Of a DNA stretch of 64,000 nt, positions 37,914 through 50,705 are shown in pieces. The position numbers and the translations under genes are program-made. The stretch spans positions 173,019 to 237,018 of the forward strand of contig NGBS01000590.1 of assembly GCA_002245135.1 (NCBI GenBank), in the 5' to 3' direction. Each line of letters opens with the position of its first letter. Position 1 is the first letter of the stretch. Source of the stretch: Proteromonas lacertae. Lineage: Eukaryota > Sar > Bigyra > Opalinata > Proteromonadidae. The notes beneath the pieces were generated by a model. That model had not been told where the DNA came from. It saw only the letters and a program-made list of their open reading frames with translations, and did not search any database.

Positions 37914-40900
37914 ATGAGTGATATACTTACAGAAAAAATTGATGTATTTTTTTGAATTATATAATTGATAGGATATACCAAATGTAGAACAGTCGTTAAT
38001 TGATTTTGATTTAAGTTCAATAACAGATTTACCTAATGCTTTGATGAAATTATTTAATTATCAAATAGCCTACAGTGATTTAGTAGATGATTACAAATCT
38101 TATACAAATACAAAAGAACTTGAAGTGAAAGAACTTAAATTGGCAATAGATAACCTTCAAAATGAATTGAACAATAATAAAAACAAAGAATCGCCAACAG
38201 TAACATCTTCACAGAATATTGATGAAAAAGTTGATTTATATATTAACAATATAGAAAGTATACTATCTGACCCTAATGTTTCATTTATTAATTTAACAAA
38301 CGACATATTAAGCAAATCAGAAGCTGATTTCTTAGATGAAATTAAGAGTATAAAAGAGAACAATACTTATCAAGAATTGTATGAAAAAGCTAAGAATGAA
38401 ATAGAAGAATTAAATGAAGAATTACAATTCTCAAAATCTACAGTTGACACTCTAAGGATTACCAATAAAGAGTTAGAAATATCCATAAATCAATTGAAGA
38501 AAGAAGATGAGAATAAAACACAAATAATAAAAGATAAAGACACAATAATTGAAACAATGAAAAATTCTATAGAAAAGAGTGTATTAGAGAATGGAAGGAT
38601 GATAGAAGAATATATTGAAACAATAAATAGTTATAAACAAAAAGAAGAAAAGGAAAAGGAAAAGAATAATCAACTTTCATTCAGATTAAATCAATATGAA
38701 AATGAGAATTTATTACTACAAAAAGAGTTAGAAAATAGTAAATTAGAATTAGAAAGATTAAAGAAGAGAACTCAACTATCTCCATTGTATTTAACACCAT
38801 TATCTTCATCATCTACCAATTCACCACAACTATTTTTTAGCGATAGAAAAACTCCAGTAGAGAAATGTAATATAAATGTAAAAGAAGAAGAAGAAGATAT
38901 AGATAAGAAACAAAGTCATGAAGATAATAATAATAATAATAACACTGCCACAATTGATTCACATATACAAAGTCTGACTGAAGATATTAGTAATACCGAA
39001 AATGAAACAAATTCTCTAATTGATGAATTAAGATCAAAACTGTTTGAAACATCTCCAGAATTATCAAAAGCTACCAATGAATTATTTCAAAGATTAGCAA
39101 TGAGTCCAATATCTAGTGTTCAATCACCTATTTATATATCATCTCCTCTATTAGCTCCATCTCAACCAATAGAATCATCGCAAATAATAATCAATCCTAA
39201 AACAACATCAAGAACAGCTACTTCACAACATGTCGATGAATTAATAGGAAAATATGAAAGTCAATGTGAAGAAATTGATAATGAAAGTAATGAATTAAGT
39301 GATATTTTATTTGGTATATCAAAGAAAGATATGGAATTAGTAGTTGATCATTTAAAAGAATTAGACAAAGGAAATAAGAAATCTAAAGAAAATGAAGATA
39401 TAGAGAATATAATGAAAGATAATAAAGAAGTAAACTCAAGATTAAAGGCATTAGAAACTGAAAATGCTGAATTGAAAAGTAGACTGAACGATTTAGATGA
39501 GAATAAGGTAATACTTAAAGATTTATTGAATGAATCATTAGTAGAAAAAGATGAATTAATGGAAAAATGTAAAGAAAGAGATGAGTTTATGAAAAAGTGT
39601 AAAGAATATGAAAATATAGTAAAATCAAAAACACCGATCACTATAATTGAAATGAAATCCTTAATGGAAGAAGCAATAAAGAATTATATTAACACTCAAG
39701 AAGAAATGGAAAGAAATAAAATAGAATACGAAGAAGAAAAGAAAGAATTATTGAATGAGTTAAATATTATGAAGAACAATGTAGAAGAATTAGAAAGTGA
39801 ATTAGAGAATGAGAGATTGAAGAATGAGATCGAATTAAGTACAATAAGTAGTGAAATGGTGAATGGAATAAATGAGCGAAATCTAATAAAGAAAGTGAAT
39901 GTGAATGATTACAATGTTCATAGTAGTCAAAGTCCATCTAAGCTGAATCATCAAAGTAGTGAAATATTGAATATGACTGATGAAATTCCAAAGATGAGAT
40001 TGATAAATGATAAATCTGAATGTTTATTAAATGATAATGATGATGATAATGAGTTGATTAGTTATGAAGTTGATATGTTAAGTGATTATAACGAATATAT
40101 TGAAAAATGTAAAGATTATGAAGAATTGAAAGAGTTGAAAGATAAAATAGTGAAAGAATTGAATGAGAATAAGAAAGAGAATGAAGAACTTAATCGAGTG
40201 AACTTCGAGCTTAAAGAGTTGAATGATAAAGTAGTGAAAGAATTGAATGAAAGTAAATGTTTGAATGAAGAAGTAGAAGCTGAAAAGAAAGAATTATTGA
40301 ATGAGTTAAATATTATGAAGAACAATGTAGAAGAATTAGAAAGTGAATTAGAGAATGAGAGATTGAAGAATGAGATCGAATTAAGTACAATAAGTAGTGA
40401 AATGGTGAATGGAATAAATGAGCGAAATCTAATAAAGAAAGTGAATGTGAATGATTACAATGTTCATAGTAGTCAAAGTCCATCTAAGCTGAATCATCAA
40501 AGTAGTGAAATATTGAATATGACTGATGAAATTCCAAAGATGAGATTGATAAATGATAAATCTGAATGTTTATTAAATGATAATGATGATGATAATGAGT
40601 TGATTAGTTATGAAGTTGATATGTTAAGTGATTATAACGAATATATTGAAAAATGTAAAGATTATGAAGAATTGAAAGAGTTGAAAGATAAAATAGTGAA
40701 AGAATTGAATGAGAATAAGAAAGAGAATGAAGAACTTAATCGAGTGAACTTCGAGCTTAAAGAGTTGAAAGATAAAGTAGTGAAAGAATTGAATGAAAGT
40801 AAATGTTTGAATGAAGAAATAGAAGCTGAAAAGAAAGAATTATTGAATGAGTTAAATATTATGAAGAACAATGTAGAAGAATTAGAAAGTGAATTAGAGA

Positions 40901-43900
40901 ATGAGAGATTGAAGAATGAGATCGAATTAAGTACAATAAGTAGTGAAATGGTGAATGGAATAAATGAGCGAAATCTAATAAAGAAAGTGAATGTGAATGA
41001 TTACAATGTTCATAGTAGTCAAAGTCCATCTAAGCTGAATCATCAAAGTAGTGAAATATTGAATATGACTGATGAAATTCCAAAGATGAGATTGATAAAT
41101 GATAAATCTGAATGTTTATTAAATGATAATGATGATGATAATGAGTTGATTAGTTATGAAGTTGATATGTTAAGTGATTATAACGAATATATTGAAAAAT
41201 GTAAAGATTATGAAGAATTGAAAGAGTTGAAAGATAAAATAGTGAAAGAATTGAATGAGAATAAGAAAGAGAATGAAGAACTTAATCGAGTGAACTTCGA
41301 GCTTAAAGAGTTGAAAGATAAAGTAGTGAAAGAATTGAATGAAAGTAAATGTTTGAATGAAGAAATAGAAGCTGAAAAGAAAGAATTATTGAATGAGTTA
41401 AATATTATGAAGAACAATGTAGAAGAATTAGAAAGTGAATTAGAGAATGAGAGATTGAAGAATGAGATCGAATTAAGTACAATAAGTAGTGAAATGGTGA
41501 ATGGAATAAATGAGCGAAATCTAATAAAGAAAGTGAATGTGAATGATTACAATGTTCATAGTAGTCAAAGTCCATCTAAGCTGAATCATCAAAGTAGTGA
41601 AATATTGAATATGACTGATGAAATTCCAAAGATGAGATTGATAAATGATAAATCTGAATGTTTATTAAATGATAATGATGATGATAATGAGTTGATTAGT
41701 TATGAAGTTGATATGTTAAGTGATTATAACGAATATATTGAAAAATGTAAAGATTATGAAGAATTGAAAGAGTTGAAAGATAAAATAGTGAAAGAATTGA
41801 ATGAGAATAAGAAAGAGAATGAAGAACTTAATCGAAGTGAACTTCGAGCTTAAAGAGTTGAAAGATAAAGTAGTGAAAGAATTGAATGAAAGTAAATGTT
41901 TGAATGAAGAAGTAGAAGCTGAAAAGAAAGAATTATTGAATGAGTTAAATATTATGAAGAACAATGTAGAAGAATTAGAAAGTGAATTAGAGAATGAGAG
42001 ATTGAAGAATGAGATCGAATTAAGTACAATAAGTAGTGAAATGGTGAATGGAATAAATGAGCGAAATCTAATAAAGAAAGTGAATGTGAATGATTACAAT
42101 GTTCATAGTAGTCAAAGTCCATCTAAGCTGAATCATCAAAGTAGTGAAATATTGAATATGACTGATGAAATTCCAAAGATGAGATTGATAAATGATAAAT
42201 CTGAATGTTTATTAAATGATAATGATGATGATAATGAGTTGATTAGTTATGAAGTTGATATGTTAAGTGATTATAACGAATATATTGAAAAATGTAAAGA
42301 TTATGAAGAATTGAAAGAGTTGAAAGATAAAATAGTGAAAGAATTGAATGAGAATAAGAAAGAGAATGAAGAACTTAATCGAGTGAACTTCGAGCTTAAA
42401 GAGTTGAAAGATAAAGTAGTGAAAGAATTGAATGAAAGTAAATGTTTGAATGAAGAAATAGAAGCTGAAAAGAAAGAATTATTGAATGAGTTAAATATTA
42501 TGAAGAACAATGTAGAAGAATTAGAAAGTGAATTAGAGAATGAGAGATTGAAGAATGAGATCGAATTAAGTACAATAAGTAGTGAAATGGTGAATGGAAT
42601 AAATGAGCGAAATCTAATAAAGAAAGTGAATGTGAATGATTACAATGTTCATAGTAGTCAAAGTCCATCTAAGCTGAATCATCAAAGTAGTGAAATATTG
42701 AATATGACTGATGAAATTCCAAAGATGAGATTGATAAATGATAAATCTGAATGTTTATTAAATGATAATGATGATGATAATGAGTTGATTAGTTATGAAG
42801 TTGATATGTTAAGTGATTATAACGAATATATTGAAAAATGTAAAGATTATGAAGAATTGAAAGAGTTGAAAGATAAAATAGTGAAAGAATTGAATGAGAA
42901 TAAGAAAGAGAATGAAGAACTTAATCGAGTGAACTTCGAGCTTAAAGAGTTGAAAGATAAAGTAGTGAAAGAATTGAATGAAAGTAAATGTTTGAATGAA
43001 GAAATAGAAGCTGAAAAGAAAGAATTATTGAATGAGTTAAATATTATGAAGAACAATGTAGAAGAATTAGAAAGTGAATTAGAGAATGAGAGATTGAAGA
43101 ATGAGATCGAATTAAGTACAATAAGTAGTGAAATGGTGAATGGAATAAATGAGCGAAATCTAATAAAGAAAGTGAATGTGAATGATTACAATGTTCATAG
43201 TAGTCAAAGTCCATCTAAGCTGAATCATCAAAGTAGTGAAATATTGAATATGACTGATGAAATTCCAAAGATGAGATTGATAAATGATAAATCTGAATGT
43301 TTATTAAATGATAATGATGATGATAATGAGTTGATTAGTTATGAAGTTGATATGTTAAGTGATTATAACGAATATATTGAAAAATGTAAAGATTATGAAG
43401 AATTGAAAGAGTTGAAAGATAAAATAAGTGAAAGAATTGAATGAGAATAAGAAAGAGAATGAAGAACTTAATCGAAGTGAACTTCGAGCTTAAAGAGTTG
43501 AAAGATAAAAGTAGTGAAAGAATTGAATGAAAGTAAATGTTTGAATGAAGAAGTAGAAGCTGAAAAGAAAGAATTATTGAATGAGTTAAATATTATGAAG
43601 AACAATGTAGAAGAATTAGAAAGTGAATTAGAGAATGAGAGATTGAAGAATGAGATCGAATTAAGTACAATAAGTAGTGAAATGGTGAATGGAATAAATG
43701 AGCGAAATCTAATAAAGAAAGTGAATGTGAATGATTACAATGTTCATAGTAGTCAAAGTCCATCTAAGCTGAATCATCAAAGTAGTGAAATATTGAATAT
43801 GACTGATGAAATTCCAAAGATGAGATTGATAAATGATAAATCTGAATGTTTATTAAATGATAATGATGATGATAATGAGTTGATTAGTTATGAAGTTGAT

Positions 43901-46900
43901 ATGTTAAGTGATTATAACGAATATATTGAAAAATGTAAAGATTATGAAGAATTGAAAGAGTTGAAAGATAAAATAGTGAAAGAATTGAATGAGAATAAGA
44001 AAGAGAATGAAGAACTTAATCGAAGTGAACTTCGAGCTTAAAGAGTTGAATGATAAAATAGTGAAAGAATTGAATGAAAGTAAATGTTTGAATGAAGAAA
44101 TAGAAGCTGAAAAGAAAGAATTATTGAATGAGTTAAATATTATGAAGAACAATGTAGAAGAATTAGAAAGTGAATTAGAGAATGAGAGATTGAAGAATGA
44201 GATCGAATTAAGTACAATAAGTAGTGAAATGGTGAATGGAATAAATGAGCGAAATCTAATAAAGAAAGTGAATGTGAATGATTACAATGTTCATAGTAGT
44301 CAAAGTCCATCTAAGCTGAATCATCAAAGTAGTGAAATATTGAATATGACTGATGAAATTCCAAAGATGAGATTGATAAATGATAAATCTGAATGTTTAT
44401 TAAATGATAATGATGATGATAATGAGTTGATTAGTTATGAAGTTGATATGTTAAGTGATTATAACGAATATATTGAAAAATGTAAAGATTATGAAGAATT
44501 GAAAGAGTTGAAAGATAAAATAATGAAAGAATTGAATGAGAATAAGAAAGAGAATGAAGAACTTAATCGAATGAACTTCGAGCTTAAAGAGTTGAAATGA
44601 TAAAGTAGTGAAAGAATTGAATGAAAGTAAATGTTTGAATGAAGAAGTAGAAGCTGAAAAGAAAGAATTATTGAATGAGTTAAATATTATGAAGAACAAT
44701 GTAGAAGAATTAGAAAGTGAATTAGAGAATGAGAGATTGAAGAATGAGATCGAATTAAGTACAATAAGTAGTGAAATGGTGAATGGAATAAATGAGCGAA
44801 ATCTAATAAAGAAAGTGAATGTGAATGATTACAATGTTCATAGTAGTCAAAGTCCATCTAAGCTGAATCATCAAAGTAGTGAAATATTGAATATGACTGA
44901 TGAAATTCCAAAGATGAGATTGATAAATGATAAATCTGAATGTTTATTAAATGATAATGATGATGATAATGAGTTGATTAGTTATGAAGTTGATATGTTA
45001 AGTGATTATAACGAATATATTGAAAAATGTAAAGATTATGAAGAATTGAAAGAGTTGAAAGATAAAATAGTGAAAGAATTGAATGAGAATAAGAAAGAGA
45101 ATGAAGAACTTAATCGAGTGAACTTCGAGCTTAAAGAGTTGAATGATAAAGTAGTGAAAGAATTGAATGAAAGTAAATGTTTGAATAAAGAATTCCAGAA
45201 AATACATGAAAAGTATAAAAATGAAAATGTGAGAATTAGGAAAGATTATAAAGAATTATTAAAGAAAGTACTTATGAAAAAGAGAAGTAATCCAAAGATT
45301 GAAGATATAAAAATCTATAAATGTGAAGTCATTGGTGAAAGTGAAATTGAGAATAATAACGATGATTTAATTATTAATAAAGACATATCTTTTGATGAAA
45401 GTAGTTTTAATGATATTGATTTTGAGAGTGATAATGATGTTGAAACATATGATATTCAAAAAGAACTAACTGTGGAATATAGTATAACAATAAATGTAGG
45501 AGAATCATCTAATATTAAAGAAGAGAAGTATATGACTTCTTTAAGAAAATTTATAAATGAAAATCAAGACAATTATAATGAGAATGAAAGTACAACTGAT
45601 GAAAGTTTTGTTACTATTGAATCTTCTTTAGATGATAAAGGGTATTTATCCCCTGATGAGAAGATTTATTAAAGAAAATCAATGTAATGATGATTATGAT
45701 GATTTGAATGGGTCATTTGATAGTTATGCTACAGTTAATAGTTTTGAAGATGATAAAAATGAGAAGGAAATAATAGTCGAGGTATTGAAAGAGAATTCAT
45801 CATTGAAAGAACAACTTATTTCATTAAAGTTGCAATTTATGAATAGTTCTGTTATAGATTATAAAACTATAGAAATAATAAATCAAGAACCTAAACTTTC
45901 AATCAAGAATGATGAAATGACAATGATTAATCAAGAACCTAAACTTTCAATCAAGAATGATGAAATGACAATGATTAACCAAGAACCTAAACTTTCAATC
46001 AAGAATGATGAAATGACAATGATTAATCAAGAACCTAAACTTTCAATCAAGAATGATGAAATGACAATGATTAACCAAGAACCTGAACTTTCAATCAAGA
46101 ATGATGAAATGACAATGATTAACCAAGAACCTGAACTTTCAATCAAGAATGATGAAATGACAATGATTAACCAAGAACCTGAACTTTCAATCAAGAATGA
46201 TGAAATGACAATGATTAACCAAGAACCTGAACTTTCAATCAAGAATGATGAAATGACAATGATTAACCAAGAACCTGAACTTTCAATCAAGAATGATGAA
46301 ATGACAATGATTAATCAAGAACCTAAACTTTCAATCAAGAATGATGAAATGACAATGATTAATCAAGAACCTAAACTTTCAATCAAGAATGATGAAATGA
46401 CAATGATTAATCAAGAACCTAAACTTTCAATCAAGAATGATGAAATGACAATGATTAACCAAGAACCTGAACTTTCAATCAAGAATGATGAAATGACAAT
46501 GATTAACCAAGAACCTAAACTTTCAATCAAGAATGATGAAATGACAATGATTAATCAAGAACCTAAACTTTCAATCAAGAATGATGAAATGACAATGATT
46601 AACAAGAACCTAAACTTTCAATCAAGAATGATGAAATGACAATGATTAACCAAGAACCTGAACTTTCAATCAAGAATGATGAAATGACAATGATTAACCA
46701 AGAACCTGAACTTTCAATCAAGAATGATGAAATGACAATGATTAACCAAGAACCTGAACTTTCAATCAAGAATGATGAAATGACAATGATTAACCAAGAA
46801 CCTGAACTTTCAATCAAGAATGATGAAATGACAATGATTAACCAAGAACCTAAACTTTCAATTAAGAATGATGAGAAGTTATTTAATTGCCAAAGTAATT

Positions 46901-47520
46901 CTAATGACGAAGATGAGTTAATGTTATGTAATGAAAATAGAATAAAAGAGTATGAAAGGGAAATTGAAATATTACAAGATACTATAACATGTTTAACAGC
47001 AAGTATAGAAAATGATGAAGAAAGAAAAGAAAATATCTATGAAGAGTTGAAAACTCAAAGTGATTTAATAGATAAACTTACAAATACTTATGAGATGCAT
47101 GGTGATGATTTATCTCTTCAAATTCATCAATTTAATACATTATCATTTACTGATGAGAATAATTGTCAAATGTTAGATAAACAGAATGATTTGCTTGAAA
47201 AACTTGAAGAAGAAATGGAACAATTATTAAAATCTAAAGAGGAAAATGATCATAAATATAAAGTTCTTTACAGTCTTTACACTACACTTTTTATAGAAAA
47301 TGTAAATAATAAAATGATGATCAATGATACAAAAAATAGAATGAAATCCATTGCTGATTCTATTAATGAATTAAAATCATTATTCTATCTTTCTACAACA
47401 TGTGTTACTACTGGTAATGAAGATAGAGAAACAATGTCTTTGTTATTGGAATCAAATAATGAAGTTAATATGAAAATTAGTAGTTATATAGACTCAATCG
47501 TTAATTGTTTGAATAATTAA
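37914..47520 (+). CDS. Large repetitive coiled-coil protein (182-residue and 16-residue repeats)
   Basis: Exon 1 is 37914-37943; a 28-nt intron lies at 37944-37971. The reading then continues through a long heptad-rich coiled coil. Residues to about 590 are unique, with a Ser/Pro-rich island (LSPLYLTPLSS). Then come ten copies of a 182-residue unit (39745 to about 45186). An acidic unique stretch, twenty-one copies of a 16-residue unit (EPKLSIKNDEMTMINQ, 45878-46875) and a final unique coiled coil ending at 47520 follow. Without frame breaks the product would exceed 3,100 residues, an elongated scaffold of the golgin, centrosome or cortical type; no specific family is recognised. The assembled sequence has frame breaks near 41835, 43426, 43475, 43508, 44023, 44595, 45660 and 46603, nearly all in the repeats. 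Each is a one-base event between otherwise identical units. I therefore treat it as one gene with errors or recent mutations, not many genes. Confidence 0.65.
39740..45186 (+). repeat. Ten tandem copies of a 546-bp coding repeat
   Basis: Anchoring on the shared GAATTATTGAATGAG, copies begin at 39745, 40291, 40837, 41383, 41930, 42476, 43022, 43571, 44118 and 44665. Spacing is 546, 546, 546, 547, 546, 546, 549, 547 and 547. The departures from 546 are exactly the inserted A bases. Copies are almost identical. The few substitutions alternate (GAAGTAGAAGC / GAAATAGAAGC; GAGTTGAATGAT / GAGTTGAAAGAT), which points to recent unequal crossing-over or gene conversion. The last copy is slightly short. 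Confidence 0.95.
45878..46875 (+). repeat. Twenty-one tandem copies of a 48-bp coding minisatellite
   Basis: Each unit encodes INQEPxLSIKNDEMTM with x = Lys or Glu. Reading the units in order gives K K K K E E E E E K K K E K K, one frame-broken unit (C missing near 46603, ATTAACAAG for ATTAACCAAG), then E E E E K. The K/E change is a single A/G. K units are usually preceded by ATTAAT and E units by ATTAAC, so units have been copied in blocks. Confidence 0.95.
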
Positions 47521-47613
47521 TTGTAATAAATGTAAATTGGTATATTTGTTATTTGATTTTATTCTTTTAATATTAGTTTAATTGAAAAAGAAAAAATATA
47601 TATATAATTTATA

Positions 47614-50510
47614 TTACTTTATAAATTTCTTATAATTATCTTTATTTCTAATTTTACTACTTTTTAATTCATATATATCATCAATCTTTAATTCCAACTG
47701 TTTACTCATAATCACACTTTGACATAATATGGCAATATCATTCGTAAATCTAATAACATTAGTAAAAGTCAATAAAAGAGATAAATCAACAAAACCTTCA
47801 TCATCCATTTTACTCTTCAGATAATCATCAGCTTCCAAATTCTCTTCGCTAAAATAATATTCTATTTGATAAATCAACAAACTCAAAATTTCACTTTTTG
47901 AATATTCAGGATTTACATATATATCCTCAATATGTTCATTATTATTATTCACAGGATAATAACTATCAATCATAAACTGTTGTTTAAAAGATTGTTTCAT
48001 CCTTCTATATCTCACAATTTCATATTGAATAAATTCAGTTTCTAACCATAAATCTTTATCTGATTCTTTAATTAGCAGTTTATGAACAACTCCATAATTC
48101 TTCAGATCTTTTCCAACACTTAATGCATAACGATAAACTAATGGTTCAATTTCATTATAAAATGGAATTTTCAAAGTTAATTCATATATGTTACTATCAC
48201 TTATACGTTGAGTAAATTCATAATGATTATTATTATCATTATTTTGTGTTGGGTCGTGAATAAATGGGAAAAATATTTCACAATGTTCATTAGAAGATGG
48301 TTTAAAATATACATAAAATGTGATATTTACTAAATGTATATAATTATCCATCATTTCATTATTACTCTTTTTAACAGGTGAAGGATAATAATTACTCATT
48401 AATGAAGATGATAAAGGTATAATAGAAGGTGGAGGAGGTGGTGATAGTAGATGTGGTGGAGGATAAATACCATTATAAGATATTGGTGAAGTATTACTCA
48501 TATTATACTGATTATTATCTTTATTATAACGATTTTGTTGTTGTTTATATGATTGTTTATTATTATTATTATTATAGTTCTTTCGTCTGTAGTTTCTTCT
48601 ATTATTGTTATTGTTGTTGTTATTGTAATTATTTCTATTATTTGGACTATTATAAATGTTATTATTATTATGATTATGATTAAAAGGATAATTGTTAGTT
48701 ATATTTGATGATTTTATTTGTGGTGATGATATATCATCATTTATTACATTTGCATTTTTATTTTCTTCTACAATCAGATCAGTTGTTGATGATAATATAA
48801 CAGAAAGTGAAACATTACTATTGGTAGATTCAATTTTGGGTTGTTCAGTTATTTCATCTATTTCATCATCATTATCATTTGATTCATCTAAATTATGTTT
48901 GTTTTCTTCTTTTTCTATTTCATTGGAATAATCATTTTCTTCATTAATTGTGTGGCTTTTCTTTTCATCATTCTTCTGTTTAGTTATTTCCACTTCTTGA
49001 TTTTCATTATTATCTGATTGTTTTGGTTTTTCTACTGATTGTTCTTCCTCTTGGATAATTTGTTTTTCTTCTAATATTTGTTCTTCTTCTTTTTCTTTTA
49101 CATCATTATTCATTTTATTATCATTCTTATTTTGTTTTACTATTCCATTTTTCTTCTCTCTATTCTTCTTTCTATTTCTCACTTTCTTACTCTTCTCATT
49201 CTGTTCTTGTTTCTCTTTCTTCACATCTTCTTTAATCTTTTCAATAAACTGTTTTCTCTTTATATCTTCGCTATTATCTTTCTCTTCTATTTCTACTTCT
49301 CCTTCTTCTTCCTCATTTTCTATTTTTCTTTTAAATGAAGCTACTTCACATGTAAAAGCTTTTTCTTTCTTCTTTTTCACTTCAATTTCATGTTCAGTTG
49401 GTTTATAAACATTACTTATTGTAGTTGTAAAAGTATGAGCTTTTATAGGAGTCATTAATGTTGAATTACCACAAAATTTAATTTTTAACCAATTCATAAT
49501 TGATTTAATATATACAGCTACGATTATCTCAACTGGAATACAAATAAGGAATTTAATAAAAATATAATATTCATCACTTTCAAAGAAATCAAATACTACA
49601 TGATCTTCTATCATATCTTCATAACTGCTGTTACAATATTCTCTTAATGATTCAATAATTATCAGTTTCCTACTAAACTCATGCAATTTCCATCTATTTT
49701 CATTTTCAATGTTTTTCCAGTAAGTTAATGAAGTTCTTCGATATTCTGAATTTATCATATTCGAATTACTATATATATTAAATATATAATTATGATGATA
49801 TACAGTGAGTAAATTCTTAATAATTCAATTGTATATTTAAATATATTTATATTTTGGTCATTATTTGACAGTTGTTTTAATCTGTTTAACTCGGTGATAT
49901 ATTTCTGTTTTTCTTCCATAGTTAATGCTTGTTTCTATTCATAATAATATATTACTTATAAGATATACAAATTGCGTTGTGATATTAATAATTTGATTTA
50001 AACATGAATGATTCTCATTCATTTCTTCTTCACTAGATTCAATATAATCCAATTTTGCTTTTAATTTAATCCATTCTTTCTCTTTTCCTTCCATCTTCAA
50101 TACTTTTAGATAGTTATTATAGCAATCCATCGTTTTGCTATGTATTAATCCTTGACTATTCCTTAAGCCAGTACATCCTTCTTCCAAATGTTTCTCAGAT
50201 TCTTCATATGAGCCTTCTATACTTTTTAATAAACCTAACATGTAATGAGATGTAGCTAAACGCAAATAACTAACATCTGAGTATAAATTTAGTTTATTCT
50301 ATAAAATAATAATAAGATAGCTAAAATACATCATTAGATAATTTTAAAAAAAATGTCAACAGTTTTACTTGTTGAATTTATTGTAGAACTCAAAAAATGG
50401 TTTGCTTTTTCCAGCTGCCCATTATTGATGAGATTATAACATGTATTATATAACTAATATAATAATAAATCGCTTTATACATCTTCAATGTTACCAAAGA
50501 CGTTGCATAC
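47614..50510 (-). CDS. La-motif protein (LARP-like) with an N-terminal TPR region
   Basis: The main exon (47614 to about 49765) encodes over 714 residues. It opens with a helical segment (SEYRRTSLTYWKNIEN), followed by a very long Lys/Glu then Asn-rich disordered region with a Pro patch (about 48.43-48.47 kb). A beta-rich module (FYVYFKPSSNEHCEIFF) comes next, and the C-terminus is a La motif (EYYFSEENLEADDYLKSKM, GFVDLSLLLTF, LELKI). The La motif without an obvious adjacent RRM suggests a LARP1/4-type mRNA-binding protein. Upstream, spliced frames continue through TPR-like exons at 49.9-50.5 kb (HYMLGLLKSIEGSYEESEKHLEEG, split here over a short span). Two GT..TAG introns join them to the La ORF in frame: one near 49.77-49.80 kb and one near 49.93-49.97 kb. 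A run of eight T on minus (about 50.35 kb) breaks the frame, and the true 5' end is unresolved. Confidence 0.65.
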
Positions 50511-50620
50511 TAGAAAAACTGAAAATATAAGTAGTGTTAATGTATATATTTTCATTTAATAAATATAAAAAACTCTTGGATATATCTGGGATAAAAGAGA
50601 GTGAAATTTTATTTCTGTTA

Positions 50621-50626
50621 GGCTTG
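50621..50626 (+). promoter_or_regulatory. GGCTTG motif upstream of the TFIIIC gene
   Basis: TTAGGCTTGAGAGCTTGAT lies about 80 nt before the TFIIIC subunit ATG, in the divergent spacer with the TPR-La gene. GCTTGA occurs twice in it. It matches the motif in four other spacers. Confidence 0.35.
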
Positions 50627-50705
50627 AGAGCTTGATATTATCTTTTCTTTATAACAGCTTATTTTGCTATTTAATTTACTATTATATAGTAGGCATTAAA
50701 TAAAA

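Noticed and set aside
41830-44600. Programmed +1 ribosomal frameshifting in the repeat gene
   Set aside because: The breaks occur at several different sequences and are missing from sister units; no slippery-site or stop-codon context is shared.
40116-45207. Repeated 69- to 82-codon minus-strand ORFs every 546 bp
   Set aside because: They are antisense shadows of the plus-strand coiled-coil repeat, Phe/Ser/Asn-rich with no start context.
41801-45672. Several separate coiled-coil genes with their own starts
   Set aside because: The apparent starts are internal to identical repeat units just after one-base insertions; one disrupted gene explains them better.
45878-46875. Regular 48-bp repeats that could look like a CRISPR array
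   Set aside because: There are no unique spacers between units, and the repeat is in frame within a eukaryotic coiled-coil gene; it is a coding minisatellite.
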